64,000 bases of DNA. Source: Ephydatia muelleri. Taxonomy: Eukaryota > Porifera > Demospongiae > Spongillida > Spongillidae. Made by a program: the position numbers and the translations under genes. Location of the stretch: assembly GCA_013339895.1 (NCBI GenBank), contig JABACO010000009.1, positions 9,811,728 through 9,875,727 on the forward strand. The letters run 5' to 3'. The notes beneath the pieces were generated by a model. It worked only from the letters and a program-made list of their open reading frames with translations. It was not told the origin of the DNA and searched no databases. Below are positions 46,501-58,601 of this stretch, piece by piece; positions within the stretch are counted from its first letter, which is position 1, and each line of letters begins with the position of its first letter.

Positions 46501-49500
46501 CATCCGCTGAAACTGATAGAAGTCTCTGACGCTGGGTACCTTCTGCCTTCTCCTCCGGAGGAACAAAGCCTTGAAACTCGATTGCTTCATCCTTTGGTGG
46601 GGATTTGCGCTGATACAGGATTAGGTATTTGGTCAGGTTCACAAGTATCAATTTGACAGTGGTCACCTTCCCTGAGGCCATCAACTTCATCAAGATGGTA
46701 GGGTGATACTGAGGCAAAGAGCTATTTCGAGCTTGAGCATAGTTCAGAAGATTTATGTTATTCTCTTGAGACAGTTTAGAGCTGTCTACACCAATCAACA
46801 ATGGTGGAGGGCTGTAGGCCTTGTTCCGAGAGGACTGGAAATGACTATCCCCTTCGGTCAGTAATGGATCCAGATCGCTGCCCTTTGCATAGCAGGAATA
46901 CAAATGCAATTCATTTCCTATGCTGACAAGCAGGCTATTGCTGCCAGTGTACAGCAGGGAGCTGGCGTACAAGCTTGGGTATGACTGACAGCAATCGAAC
47001 TGCAAAACCCTAACCCAAGATGGCTTCCGCATATTTGCAACGTCCGGCACCTTCTCCTTTGCGACTTCGTTCGGACGTGTCTTCTGTATTACCTTGAGCA
47101 GATCTTGTTCACCCACTAAACTTTGACTGAAGATCGATATGATTGAAGAGAAGCATGTAGCTAGGAGATAAGAGCCATTCTCTATGGGGATCCATTCAAG
47201 CATGACCTTAGGTTTCTGAGACTCAACCACAAGTGTTCGTAGTCCTGTTAGCTGAAGAGTTGATTCGCATGACCATCTCAGACCTCCTGAAGACTTGCAC
47301 TCCCAAATGGAAACAAGTGCATGCTTATTGAGAGAATTCGAAGTAGACTTCAACACCGACGCATTCGAAGTGTTGCTGGACTTTGAGGGATGATTGAGGT
47401 TGTGGGCCATTGCAAACTGTCCAGGATTGGCTGCAGAAAGGGCGCAGGGAATGGGCGAGACAAGAGAGTAAGATTGGAGCATGACGTCGTAATTGCAATT
47501 CAATGTACCGCACAACTCTGGTGGCACATTGGCTTTAGACACTCCCACCACCTCATAGACCTCCAAACTTATTTCGCCACTTTTTCCTAGCTCTCTGGGG
47601 CTTCCTGAGACATTGACATTTGCATGCTGGTGCACACTGAACTGCCAAGACCGAACTGTGCCATCCGAACACACAGTACTGAATAGAAAAGGTGCTGAAA
47701 CCCCAAACAGCTGAAGTTGGAATGAGCTGGGTGTGTCTGTGGCAGGAACGCAAGTAACAGCATACACTCCTTGGGGAAGCGGGAGGAGAACTGGTGACAT
47801 CTTCTTCACCTTTGGTTCACCTAGTCCAACAGTGCCCTGCAACGGGTCTGCCTGACCAACAGCTGATGGAGATGAATCAAACAAAATTCTCCACACATGC
47901 AAAAAAGTTTGTTTAGACTGAGAACCTGTGCTAGACGACATGGAGCAACGATTCTCCACCAAAACGACAGCAATGCTTGCAGTAAAGTCCGAACAGCTGG
48001 TCTTTTGAATGTTACAAGAAGTGACCAGGGAACAAAAGTGGAACACATGCAAAGTAACAACCTCTTCAAAGCTCAATATGTCACTCTCAATTGAAGCTAC
48101 CATACTGATCGATTTCTTCCCTGTATAGGAAATCACTTCAGGTTGCTTACCTCCACTAGACTGACCGAGGTTACTTACTTTTGCTTTATTGATGGAACTT
48201 AGTTCCAAAAGGGATGAGGAGGTTCTGGGCTTGTTCACTGAACCTGCCCCCTCAAAAAGTGATATGTGATACAAGCACAGCTCTGACCCAACATTGGTTA
48301 CAAAATAAACGGACTGATGATGGGGTTGGGAGGTGGGGCTCTGGGAGGAAGAATGTGGTGACTCCATTGCAATGGGAGGCACCCAAGCTGTGTACCGAAA
48401 AGACGACGAACTTGCAGAAGACATTTTAGCAAGTTCACTAATATTCCCATTGCATTCTAGGGAACCTGGTAGCTCTGTATTCCATACAATAAGCTCACTG
48501 CCTACCACTGATAGTCCTTCTGCTCCTTCTCCACATGATATTGTAAGTAACAGTGGAAGCCTTGGGTGCCTTAGCATCGTCCTAACTTCAAAGCGATGGC
48601 CTCCTGTTTCCCCACAGTGAATCAAGCCGGCAATTGAATTACCGTGATTTGTCTGCTGAGTAAGTTCTACCGACCAAATATTGAGGGTGCCGTGAAAATG
48701 CTTCGAGACAAGGATAAGCGACGATTCCTGTCCACCACTAGATGGACTTAAATCTGTTTCACTCTTTCGCAGATTCGGAAGTCTCAGCTCGGGCACGGGA
48801 AGGCTGAAATCACTCGATGTTTGAAGCAACTGAACATCATTGGGGTCTTTGACGACAACCTGGAGCAGCTCGTGGCACAGCGAGGAGGCCAAATGCAGTG
48901 GGAAGCAGTGCGGCAAGCAGGCGCTGAAACTGACATGCACAAGTCTGGTAGTGTACAGACTGCCGTCAAGGCCTTCTACAGTCCACACCATCAAGGACCC
49001 ACTGTTAGGATGAATGCACAGCAAAAGGTCAGGAGAATTGCACCAGGTATCAACAAGCTGCCCCAACGCCTTCTTTGACAGCGTGTCTTGCACTGCATCA
49101 CCCATCGATGAGTTTGAGCGGAAGAAAGATCCTACGTGCATAGCTGGAGATGTCTGGGCCAAACCATCCGTCGCCTGCATCTGTTTCTTTTCTAGCACCG
49201 AGCCAGTAACATGGTCTGTCCCATCTTCCTCTAGACACACCCAGCTTTGAAGAATCTCTTCACTCACTATTGAAGAAATGGAGCTTCTCCGTGACAACGG
49301 AGCAGACGTTGTCTTGTATGCTTTCTCAGCCTTAGTAGTGAATGCAGTTTCCTTGTTGTTCAGCCAATGTACAAAGAAAGGGCCACCTTCAATTGCATTC
49401 AGCGACCGAAATGGTATGTCAGTAATCGGATCAATTGAGGCCGAAATGAAAAACCGCAGTCTCATCCTCTTGTTTTTCTTCAGCAGCTTGTGGCTCCAAA

Positions 49501-52500
49501 GCCGGCAGATGTTGTCTTTGCAGTGTGTGAGCAAGACATTTGGGACGACATGTCTGACAATAAAAAGTCAATCTATCAAGAATTGCTCATTAGGAGATAC
49601 CACTACATACATGTATGGTATATTTATATTTTCCTACTAAAAGGGAAGAATTACCTGGCTCACCAAGAAGGCCCAGATCAAGGTGTGAAATTATACAATG
49701 TTACGGTGAAGAAAACTTCTACCAATACAAGGTGTCCCACAATGGAGAAAATTTGATTAAAATTCACCACAAGTAGTTTTTTAATTAATGCCCATATCAC
49801 AAATAGGAAAAGAGAATTAGTATTATTTCATACATCTTAATTAATGCCCATATCACAAATAAGAAAAGAGAATTAGTATTATTTCATACATCTTAATTAA
49901 TGCCCATATCACAAATAAGAAAAGAGAATTAGTATTATTTCAATTAATGCCCATATCACAAATAGGAAAAGAGAATTAGTATTATTTCATACATTTTAAT
50001 TAATGCCCAGGAAAAGAGAATTTAGTATTATTTTAAGGTGAATCAAGAATGTAAATATTATAATCAAGTTCCTAAAAATCAACTAATAACAAAAACTAGA
50101 CAGTTACAGTTTTGGCTAAGTTATTGAAGCGATCTTTACTATCTTTGATAATCATAACTTGAATATGAGTGGTCGCTCTGCTGGCCAAATGTAATGAGCC
50201 TGCAGTTGAAATACGCTAATATTACCTCCAGTGACCTTGGACTAAGACTGGACCTTGTGATCAGAGTGCCCGAGCAAACCACATTCATGCCATAGACACC
50301 GACACCCAACACACCGCCACCGTGTGCCAGAAAGCTGTCCAAGAACGCAGCAGTACACAGGAGAGAAAGAGGATTTACAAAAAGGCAATTGAAGACAGAC
50401 GAGAACTTTCACCCGATTAGTCCTTTCAGTACTACCTAGAACACGTGACCACTAACTTGGCATACAAGTGGGGGAAATAAAAGCTATCCGTTCACTCCAA
50501 GTACGCCAAAGGAAGGACTTGCTTTTACCAAAGTCAGTTACTCAGAATGGAGAAGTGGTCTGGGTCTTGATGATGGTGCTCACTGGTGGAGTGAATGTTT
50601 ATTTATATCGATTATTAATTTTGCTTATGTTATAAATTCTTCCCATGTCAGTTATAACTAAACACCATTAACGAGCTGTGGTTATTTTTCCTTAATTGTG
50701 GGACACCTGCATTCAACTTGTCACTAGTTTTCTTTTTGTAACCAACTTTTTGAAACCTTTACCATGAAATACATCAGCAGGGGAGTTGCTGAAACATTTT
50801 AATATTATATTACGAATAGTAATGTTCGCACACGTGTTAATTAACCAGTAGACCCATTGCAGGCTCCACTCTCAGACAAACGTAGTTTCTCTCTCCCAAA
50901 AGACTCACTTCGGCAAACGTGAACACACTAACTGTTGTACAGTACAGCAGAGTGTTCAGATGGGCAGATAATGCAGCCATACTGGAGTGGCATTTGATGC
51001 AACATACAGGAAAGTAGCTTGTACCTTCCCGTATCACAGAATTATTGAATTTAAATAACAAGTTACAGTTACCCTTCATTGTGAGACCCTCTATTAATTT
51101 GGATGACACCATACAATGTGATCATTGCTAGCTGAATAAATGATGACCAAATAATGGAAATGAACATGAGCTAGCGACGCTTGGTTGGTACAAGGGCTTT
51201 AAATTCATGATTTGTTGGTGCTTCAATAAGAGACGGGGTGCCACTTCAACCATTCCAAATACTACTATCATTATAATTGGTTTTCCACCATTGTAACCAT
51301 TTGGAACCGTCCCACTAATTTTAAGACGTCGGGCACACAACAGTGGTTGATCTTGTATTCCCTAAACGTAGTAAATAAGACTATACAGTAGCTAACTGCT
51401 TCCTTCCTTCCTCAGTTTCCCACCCGGCTGTCCACTTTCACATTCACTAGACCCTTAAAAGTAAGTAATCCCCAGAGACTTGGAAGTGTACATCAAAATA
51501 CTAACCGTGGCATCAATGCTCCAATCTTCCTCCAAGAGAAACTTGTCACTGCTCTTGGGTGTGCAATATAAGAGAATGAGAAACCAGAGCTTAGACTAGT
51601 AGAGGCTGCGAGCAGTCAGAAGTATGCATAGAGGAAGGGAAAAGAATAGCACAATGTTAAAAATGAGGAGGGTAAAAGACTCAACAGAGTGGTTTATTCA
51701 GTCTGCAGGTGTTTATTATATGTCATTGTTACAGTACTGGGTCAGTTAATTACACAAGTTATGTAAACTGATCCTTAGCATCAAAGATTAAGTTTCACCA
51801 TGGCTCCTTTCCCCACCCCAACCCCCACCACAGCACAATTGCTGTTGGACCTCCTGCTTCAAATACAGTGCCTGATAAGACTTCCTATTTTGAGGGGGAA
51901 GGAAAATAAGCATCAACACTGCATCCAGTGGCACTAGCTCGCTGGTGGAATATGTGAGCCCAGTGGCACTAGCTTGCTGGTGGAATATGTGAGCCCAGTG
52001 GCACTAGCTTGCTGGTTGAATATGTGAATCCAGTGGCACTAGCTCGCTGGTGGAATATGTGAATCCCAGTGGCACTAGCTCGCTGGTGGAATATGTGAGC
52101 CCAGTGGCACTAGCTCGCTGGTGGAATATGTGAGCCCAGTGGCACTAGCTCGCTGGTGGAATATGTGAATCCAGTGGCACTAGCTTGCTGGTGGAATATG
52201 CGAGTCCAGTGGCACTAGCTTGCTGGTTGAATATGTGAGCCCAGTGGCACTAGCTTGCTGGTTGAATATGTGAGCCCCAGTGGCACTAGCTTGCTGGTTG
52301 AATATGTGAATCCAGTGGCACTAGCCCGCTGGTGGAATATGTGAGCCCAGTGGCACTAGCTTGCTGGTTGAATATGTGAGCCCAGTGGCACTAGCCCGCT
52401 GGTGGAATATGTGAGCCCAGTGGCACTAGCCCGCTGGTGGAATATGTGAGCCCAGTGGCACTAGCCCGCTGGTGGAATATGTGAGCCCTAGTGGCACTAA

Positions 52501-55500
52501 CCCGCTGGTGGAATATGTGAGTCCAGTGGCACTAGCCCGCTGGTGGAATATGTGAGTCCAGTGGCAGTTTCTCACTGGTTGTATATGTGAGCCCCAGTGG
52601 CACTAGCCCGCTGGTGGAATATGTGAGCCCAGTGGCAGTTTCTCACTGGTTGTATATGTGAACCCCAGTGGCACTAGCCCGCTGGTGGAATATGTGAGTC
52701 CAGTGGCACTAGCCCGCTGGTTGAATATGTGAGCCCCAGTGGCACTAGCCCGCTGGTGGAATATGTGAGTCCAGTGGCACTAGCCCGCTGGTGGAATATG
52801 TGAGCCCAGTGGCACTAGCCCGCTGGTGGAATATGTGAGCCCCAGTGGCACTAGCCCGCTGGTGGAATATGTGAGCCCAGTGGCACTAGCCCGCTGGTGG
52901 AATATGTGAGTCCAGTGGCAGTTTCTCACTGGTTGTATATGTGAACCCCAGTGGCACTAGCCCGCTGGTGGAATATGTGAGCCCCAGTGGCACTAGCCCG
53001 CTGGTGGAATATGTGAGCCCCAGTGGCACTAGCCCGCTGGTGGAATATGTGAGTCCAGTGGCACTAGCCCGCTGGTGGAATATGTGAGTCCAGTGGCACT
53101 AGCCCGCTGGTGGAATATGTGAGTCCAGTGGCTGATGAGCAGCGCACTTCTTATGAATGTGTTCTCAAGTTTTACAGGAGTGTGATGCCGAGATGTGATA
53201 GGGTCGAGGGTATTACATTTAAGTTCCTCCTGCGTCTTGGACCTTTTCTGCACCCAGAGGTTTGCTGCCATTCTCTGGACGATGACACACAAGTCACACT
53301 CACCATGTTGACTACGAAGTATGCTGCCTCATGCATCATTGGAAGCAATCTTCTCCTCTCATGACACACCCCTTCAAAGTATACACGTGCCACACCACAG
53401 TCCCAATAGGACATTTCACATGCGAATGTGTTATGCTATCATGTCATCACTTGATATTGAAATAACATCTCCCACTTAATGGCTGTATTGTATACTGCTG
53501 GATGTCTGCAAATGAACACAACTGCTTCGAGCATGAATAATTTGAAATGGTTGTGTTCGTTTGCCAACAAAACCCGGAATACTACTTCCCCCCAAAAGCA
53601 GAGGTTGCTGTGGAGACATAGCCTCAGTGATGAAATGAATGAGTTTGCTGTGTGAACTGAGATGAGAGTTTTTATGCGAGCAAGTTTCTATCACACACAG
53701 AGTAGCTTCTGGACTGTGAGGTACATCTCTTTCAAACAGTGGGCAGGAATTTGAAATCTAATAATAAGTGTGTTTTGTGTGCAAATGTTTACTGTTTACA
53801 TAGCTCTCATTCTATAGTGTTGTTTGATCATGTAAAGGATTTTTTCTCTCTCACAAAATGACCTTTTTTCTATGACACTAACACCAAGGACCAAACTGTA
53901 CTCTACTCGACTCAAATAATTACATACTCCAAGTGGTTGCATTTCTAAACCACACAACATGAATTGTACACAAAATACAGCAATCTTATGTACTTCTACG
54001 CTGAGATCATACATGCATGTAGATGGTAAATGGTAACCTAATAGAAGATGACCCTACAAGGGTGGCATCTAATAGAAGATGACCTTACAAGAGTGGCATC
54101 TAATAGAAGATGACCCTACAAGGGTGGCATCTAATAGAAGATGACAATATAAGAGGTGTCTAATAGAAGACGACATCACAAGAGTGGCATCTAATTAATA
54201 GAACATGACAACACGAGCGGCGTCTAATAGAAGACAACACCACAAGGGTGGCATCTAATAGAAGACGACATCACAAGGGTGGCATCTACACTACAAGGAT
54301 GGCGTGATGTCATTTTTGATGACACCGGCAACAGCATCTGACAAGAGCAGCTAACTCTAAATTAGCATGGCTATCAATGCTTCTGTATTGGCAGGTACAT
54401 TGTACAGGCCTACATTACTGTATTGGCAGGTACATTGTACAGGCCTACATTACTGTATCGGCAGGTACATTGTACAGGTCTACATTACTGTATTGGCAGG
54501 TACATTGTACAGGCCTACATTACTGTATCGGCAGGTACATTGTACAGGCCTACATCACTGTATTGGCAGGCACATTGTACAGGCCTACATTACTGTATCG
54601 GCAGGTACATTGTACAGGTCTACATTACTGTATTGGCAGGTACATTGTACAGGCCTACATTACTGTATTGGCAGGTACATTGTACAGGTCTACATTACTG
54701 TATTGGCAGGTACATTGTACAGGCCTACATTACTGTATTGGCAGGTACATTGTACAGGCCTACATTACTGTATCGGCAGGTACATTGTACAGGCCTACAT
54801 TACTGTATCGGCAGGTACATTGTACAGGCCTACATCACTGTATTGGCAGGTACATTGTACAGGCCTACATTACTGTATTGGCAGGTACATTGTACAGGTC
54901 TACATCACTGTATTGGCAGGTACATTGTACAGGCCTACATTACTGTATTGGCAGGTACATTGTACAGGCCTACATCACTGTATCGGCAGGTACATTGTAC
55001 AGGCCTACATTACTGTATTGGCAGGTACATTGTACAGGCCTACATTACTGTATTGGCAGGTACATTGTACAGGCCTACATTACTGTATCGGCAGGTACAT
55101 TGTACAGGCCTACATTACTGTATTGGCAGGTACATTGTACAGGCCTACATTACTGTATTGGCAGGTACATTGTACAGGCCTACATTACTGTATTGGCAGG
55201 TACATTGTACAGGCCTACATCACTGTATCGGCAGGTACATTGTACAGGCCTACATTACTGTATTGGCAGGTACATTGTACAGGCCTACATTACTGTATTG
55301 GCAGGTACATTGTACAGGCCTACATTACTGTATCGGCAGGTACATTGTACAGGCCTACATTACTGTATTGGCAGGTACATTGTACAGGCCTACATTACTG
55401 TATTGGCAGGTACATTGTACAGGCCTACATCACTGTATTGGCAGGTACATTGTACAGGTCTACATTACTGTATTGGCAGGTACATTGTACAGGCCTACAT

Positions 55501-58458
55501 TACTGTATTGGCAGGTACATTGTACAGGCCTACATCACTGTATTGGCAGGTACATTGTACAGGCCTACATTACTGTATTGGCAGGTACATTGTACAGGCC
55601 TACATTACTGTATTGGCAGGTACATTGTACAGGCCTACATCACTGTATTGTCAGAGGGACATAGTACTGACACAGATACAAGTTAATTATTCAACAATTC
55701 GAACGTGAGTGACACTAAAACTGATAGAAACACAACAAGCATAATCGCAATGCCGTCATTCCCTTTGAAAGTAACAATAGCTTGTACATCATAGTACATT
55801 TAGCTTCTTACGTGCTGTCCGTGATCTGGCTGGATACCATATCTTGACCAGAGGGTCATTCTGTGAAGGAAAAAGCACACATACATACATAAGTTTGCCT
55901 CCAGCCTGATCTAATGCTTTTCTAGTCCATATGTTACTGATGTCCCCAGCCCATGTCCTACTGATGTCCCCAGCCCATGTCCTACTGATGTCCCCAGCCC
56001 ATTTCCTACTGATGTCCCCAACCCATTTCCTACTGATATCCCCAGCCCATGCCCTACTGATGTCCCCAGCCCATGCCCTACTGATGTCCCCAGCCCATGC
56101 CCTACTGATGTCCCCAGCGCATGCCCTACTGATGTCCCCAGCCCATGTCCTACTGATGTCCCCAACCCATGTCCTACTGATGTCCCCAGCCCATGCCCTA
56201 CTGATGTCCCCAGCCCATGCCCTACTGATGTCCCCAGCCCAGGTCCTACTGATGCCCCCAGCCCCAAGTCCTACTGATGTCCCCAGCCCCGGTCCTACTG
56301 ATGTCCCCAGCCCAAGTCCTACTGATGTCCCCAGCCCAGGTCCTACTGATGTCCCCAGCCCAGGTCCTACTGATGTCCCCAGCCCCAAGTCCTACTGATA
56401 TCCCCAGCCCATGTCCTACTGATGTCCCCAGCCCACGTTGATGTCCTCAGTCCATGTGCTACAGGTGTGACTGAAGTCCCCAGCCCCGATTCTGCTCTAA
56501 CTTACCTTCCCACATGAGGCAAACATGACACCATCAGATGAAAATCTCAGATACATGACAGGCTGCGAAAGTTTACACTTCCAAATGTCCACCCATCTAA
56601 TGGTCTGGGTACCAGCCGCTTCACTCCCAACGACAAATGAAGTTGTACTCTCTCCACACCACAGCACTATGCTCTCCCCTCCTGTCAACAGCTGTGTGCC
56701 TAATGAAGACAGGAACAATGGCTTACAAACTGCAAAAAACGACTTGCTATAATGCAGCCATTAAAAGAAGACCATTTCAACTGAACAGATCAATACAATT
56801 GTTCTGTTCTGTTCTGTTATAAGCGCTCTTACAAACCTTCTCCATCCCAACACAGAGACAGCACAGGATAGTCCAGCGAAATGGTTTGGCTCGGAGACCA
56901 GGTAGGCAACATCTGAAGGGAACACTCAAAATGGAGTAACAGGACAAAGTGTACGTTCACTAACCAACTTGAGCGTAGAGGTCGCTTCATCGTTTTCCTT
57001 GGGCTCAAAAATAACCACATCAGAACCCCAGGCAACAGCTATCTGTATGCAGAAGAGGATAGTGCACATGTTAAATAACCATGACGACAACATTATCTAC
57101 ATGTGCATACAAATAAGGGTAGGGGGTATATGGGGGGGGGAGGGGGCAAGGGGAAATCAGAAGAGCACATGCTTTATTAATAAACAGTGTGCATTAAGCT
57201 TATATAGACAAGCAATCGATTCAGTCCTCTCTGATGGAGAGGACTTCTGAGGTGCCGTACTGGTGGGGAAGCCCTGTCGAGTTGATGCACAATACAACTG
57301 ATTTATGAAACAGAAAATGCCACTGGCATTCCAAATATCTCTTGATGAAGTTAAGAGATATTTCCAGTTACTAAAATTAACCTTCCATGCTCAATTCCCT
57401 CCCTCCTACATTGCTCATAATTCCGTCTCCCTTCCATACTCCTAATGTTTGCTTCCTTACTTTAATCCCCCACTCAACATTCACACATCTGATAGGAAAG
57501 ATATGTGGAGTGGTGGGTGGGCTAAATTAGGGGGTGGGCAGAATTAGGAGGTGGGCTGGATACACAACAGTGTGAGGACGTAACACTGCAGAATGAACAT
57601 CAGAAAGCAGGCAGCGTTTTTGGAACAGGTTTAGAGAGGGAGCAAAGAACACAACAAGACACAGGGGACTGCAAGTTGCTGGAACCTTTAAAACTTTCAT
57701 GGGGGAATGTCTTACATAGGGAGTTGACAATGCCACTTGGTCACTAAACAAAACTCCTATCTCTAATCTATACAACACAAATTACCACATCCAAGAAACA
57801 AGGCATTATTTTGAACTAAGCTACCACACATTTGATAGAATAACTACCCTGACGTAGCCCCTATTGTAACTATCCTCTGCATATAGTCCATTACACCATA
57901 TCAGCAGCAGAACTGAGGCACTGCCCAAGGACACACAGTTACAGTAGCGCAATTGCAGCGTCCTAACACCTGGAGAGCGACTCCGCACACGAGCGGCGTT
58001 GAGTGCGCACAGACAGCACTTACCCTGCCCGAATACTCCGCACTATGCAAGCTGGTTATGTTCGTGTCTCCGTAGCCGCAATCACTCCCGAGAATCGTCT
58101 GTACGTGTCTCAATTTAGCATCCACGACCACCACATTCCTGTCCAAAGCGTATACCTGGAAATGTGTGCGCGTGTTATGTGGTGGTACATATACGTACAA
58201 TGGCGTATCTAGCTTAAGTGATTCGGGTACGCTTGTGTGCAAGAATTAATGAAGTCTTTGTTACACAGAAACGTACAGAGCTACTAATCACGCTCAACTG
58301 TAATCCGTACGTTCACTTCGCTTTGTACAATAAGAAAATACTATATTTTGCGTAAACACAACGTTACTCACAATAAACGGCTTGTCAAGAAAATAGCCCG
58401 TGGAGAGCGAGCACGGCCCAAGGTCCACTGCTCCAGGTAGTATCTGGCTACAGTCCAT
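33397..58458 (-). CDS. DMXL: DmX-like protein / rabconnectin-3 alpha (RAVE/Rav1 family V-ATPase assembly factor)
   Basis: Twenty-four exons (minus): 58458-58372, 58155-58024, 57042-56965, 56912-56837, 56699-56506, 55860-55812, 51605-51506, 49553-45728, 45559-45462, 44951-42488, 42313-42094, 42033-41829, 41476-41374, 39777-39691, 39285-39164, 38240-38120, 37046-36986, 35502-35372, 35039-34965, 34850-34759, 34502-34450, 33936-33847, 33753-33626, 33567-33397. Total 8763 nt, 2920 aa (human DMXL1/2 about 3030); every phase closes. N-terminal WD repeats span exons 1-8 (IAHPRAVTSFSWRK, VVPNVLLTHCKDNICRLW). The Rav1 C-like domain lies at about residues 1515-2370 (FYLAMKKKSLLKGLF, DRWRKAALKNAFALLGKQRF). 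C-terminal WD repeats are in exons 16-24 (LTGSSDGSVSMWEFG, FVFLSSSSFIAACGE, RNVCIWDTLLP, FSCGGDGCIKSRM). With WDR7 it reassembles V1 onto Vo and so promotes acidification of endosomes, lysosomes and vesicles. Two exons are giant (3826 and 2464 nt); introns 3' of exon 9 hold many minisatellites. Confidence 0.95.
33990..34449. repeat. 29-bp minisatellite starting at a 5' splice site, about 16 copies
   Basis: Plus unit ACCTCAGAGTGCCCCACATC plus CCAACACTA. On the gene strand each unit holds GAG-GTTAGTGTTGGG, mimicking the real donor of DmX exon 21 (GTAAGTGTTGGG at 34449). It makes up about 90% of the 513-nt intron. One unit is shortened near 34400. Confidence 0.95.
35335..35374. repeat. Two-copy 18-19-bp duplication at a 5' splice site
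   Basis: On the gene strand, AAG-GTGAGAGCACTATCT is followed at once by AAG-GTGTAGAGCACTATCT. The first GT is the DmX exon 18 donor (35371). Confidence 0.85.
35541..35660. repeat. 33-bp minisatellite, 4 copies
   Basis: Unit ACCTGTACATACTCCATTCT plus ACATATACTATAT, in the intron before DmX exon 18. Confidence 0.93.
35984..36093. repeat. 27-bp G-rich minisatellite, 4 copies
   Basis: Unit GTGTGGGGGGTGGGGTGTAA plus GCATATT, intronic in DmX, with G-quadruplex potential on the plus strand. Confidence 0.93.
36459..36500. repeat. 10-bp repeat GGGATTATAA, 4 copies
   Basis: Short direct tandem repeat in the same DmX intron. Confidence 0.85.
37568..38137. repeat. 46-bp minisatellite duplicating an exon end plus its 5' splice site, 12 copies
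   Basis: The donor complement CCTTACCAAA recurs at exact 46-base steps from about 37612 to 38118 (12 times). The last is the true donor of DmX exon 16 (38119). On the gene strand each unit carries AGTGTTCAGCATAGTTTG, or a close copy of this last 18 nt of the exon, then GTAAGGAGA and 19 more intron bases. Confidence 0.97.
38351..38505. repeat. 30-bp minisatellite, 5 copies
   Basis: Unit AAAAATAACTGGAATGAAAG plus GTAATTAAAT, intronic in DmX. Confidence 0.95.
38683..38884. repeat. 33-bp minisatellite, 6 copies
   Basis: Unit GCTGGTCGCTGATGACCTAC plus ATGAACAAGACCC, intronic in DmX. One unit has a 4-base insertion. Confidence 0.95.
40014..41189. mobile_element. piggyBac-like non-autonomous element (TTAA target, 30-bp perfect terminal inverted repeats)
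   Basis: The 1176-bp element lies in the DmX intron between exons 13 and 14. Both ends read CACCGGATCCGTGAGAACAG plus GACATTTTTT inward, with weaker inverted similarity for 40 more bases (TGTCGAAC, AAAATTAGTCGGA). TTAA flanks both sides (40010-40013, 41190-41193). It contains a (CT)n run at 40464-40533 and a 71-residue minus-strand frame, but no DDD transposase. Confidence 0.85.
40555..40770 (-). CDS. Small Cys-rich ORF inside the TTAA element
   Basis: A 71-residue frame with KKPVCTKCDGGTRCTKCCLC and KPHQRPGRPRKDRS: seven cysteines in CxxC/CxxCC spacing, then an AT-hook-like RPGRPRK. It may be a zinc-binding piece left from a transposase (piggyBac proteins end in a Cys-rich domain) or an unrelated passenger. 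No exon or promoter evidence supports expression. Function unknown. Confidence 0.35.
   Translation of the reverse strand: MLPSCAEKHKKPVCTKCDGGTRCTKCCLCKPHQRPGRPRKDRSLPDTPVRASKAHHRVHENFTKLIRFVQD
41309..41373. repeat. Two-copy 24-bp duplication at a 5' splice site
   Basis: On the gene strand, GTCAGTGCAGGGGTGTGATT plus GTTC occurs twice in tandem. The first GTCAGT is the donor of DmX exon 13 (41373). Confidence 0.9.
41620..41795. repeat. About 37-bp minisatellite, about 5 copies
   Basis: Units of ACATACTGACACATACAGCA plus (T/C)ACATAATATACACA, intronic in DmX. Confidence 0.92.
49785..50035. repeat. 56-bp AT-rich minisatellite, about 4.5 copies
   Basis: Unit TTAATTAATGCCCATATCAC plus AAATAAGAAAAGAG and ATTAGTATTATTTC. 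Lies in the DmX intron between exons 7 and 8. The rest of that 1.95-kb intron shows nothing I can identify. Confidence 0.92.
51925..53132. repeat. 35-bp minisatellite, about 34 copies
   Basis: Unit CCAGTGGCACTAGCCCGCTG plus GTGGAATATGTGAGC, with higher-order variation (CTCACTGGTTG variants, AGCTTG versus AGCCCG). Lies in the 4.2-kb DmX intron 6. Confidence 0.96.
54025..54300. repeat. About 31-bp minisatellite, about 9 copies
   Basis: Diverged unit GGTGGCATCTAATAGAAGAT plus GACCCTACAAG in the same intron. Confidence 0.9.
54381..55650. repeat. 35-bp minisatellite, about 36 copies, open in three frames
   Basis: Unit TACATTACTGTATTGGCAGG plus TACATTGTACAGGCC, varying only at four C/T sites. Because 35 is not a multiple of 3 and the unit has no stop, all three plus frames stay open for 413-443 codons. 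It lies antisense within DmX intron 6, so is not taken as a gene. Confidence 0.97.
55925..56445. repeat. 24-bp minisatellite, about 21 copies
   Basis: Unit TCCTACTGATGTCCCCAGCC plus CATG, in the DmX intron between exons 5 and 6. The same unit reappears at 63712-64000. Confidence 0.97.
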
Positions 58459-58601
58459 GAAACCAGGTTATCTAGCAATCACGCCACATCATGAGTGTGC
58501 CTTGCTTGCTGTCACACAACAGCAATGCACGTGACCTGCGTATAGAGGAGGCGTGACACGGTCACATGGTTATACTACACTTAGTATTAATGTTGAAATA
58601 G
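58459..58601. promoter_or_regulatory. 143-bp bidirectional promoter between DmX and MFSD12, with CACGTG E-box
   Basis: Start codons of DmX (-) and MFSD12 (+) are 143 bases apart. TGCACGTGACC at 58527-58537 (E-box 58528-58533) reads GGTCACGTGC on the other strand, matching 8 of 10 bases of the CLEAR element GTCACGTGAC bound by TFEB/MITF. Both genes act in lysosome-related organelles, so co-regulation is plausible but unproven. Confidence 0.6.

Noticed and set aside
53110..53364. 84-codon plus-strand frame downstream of the 35-bp array
   Set aside because: Part derives from the repeat. No family features, and it lies inside a DmX intron.
54367..55708. Three overlapping frames of 413-443 codons as possible genes
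   Set aside because: All derive from one 35-bp repeat, and true exons of the minus-strand DmX gene flank the region.
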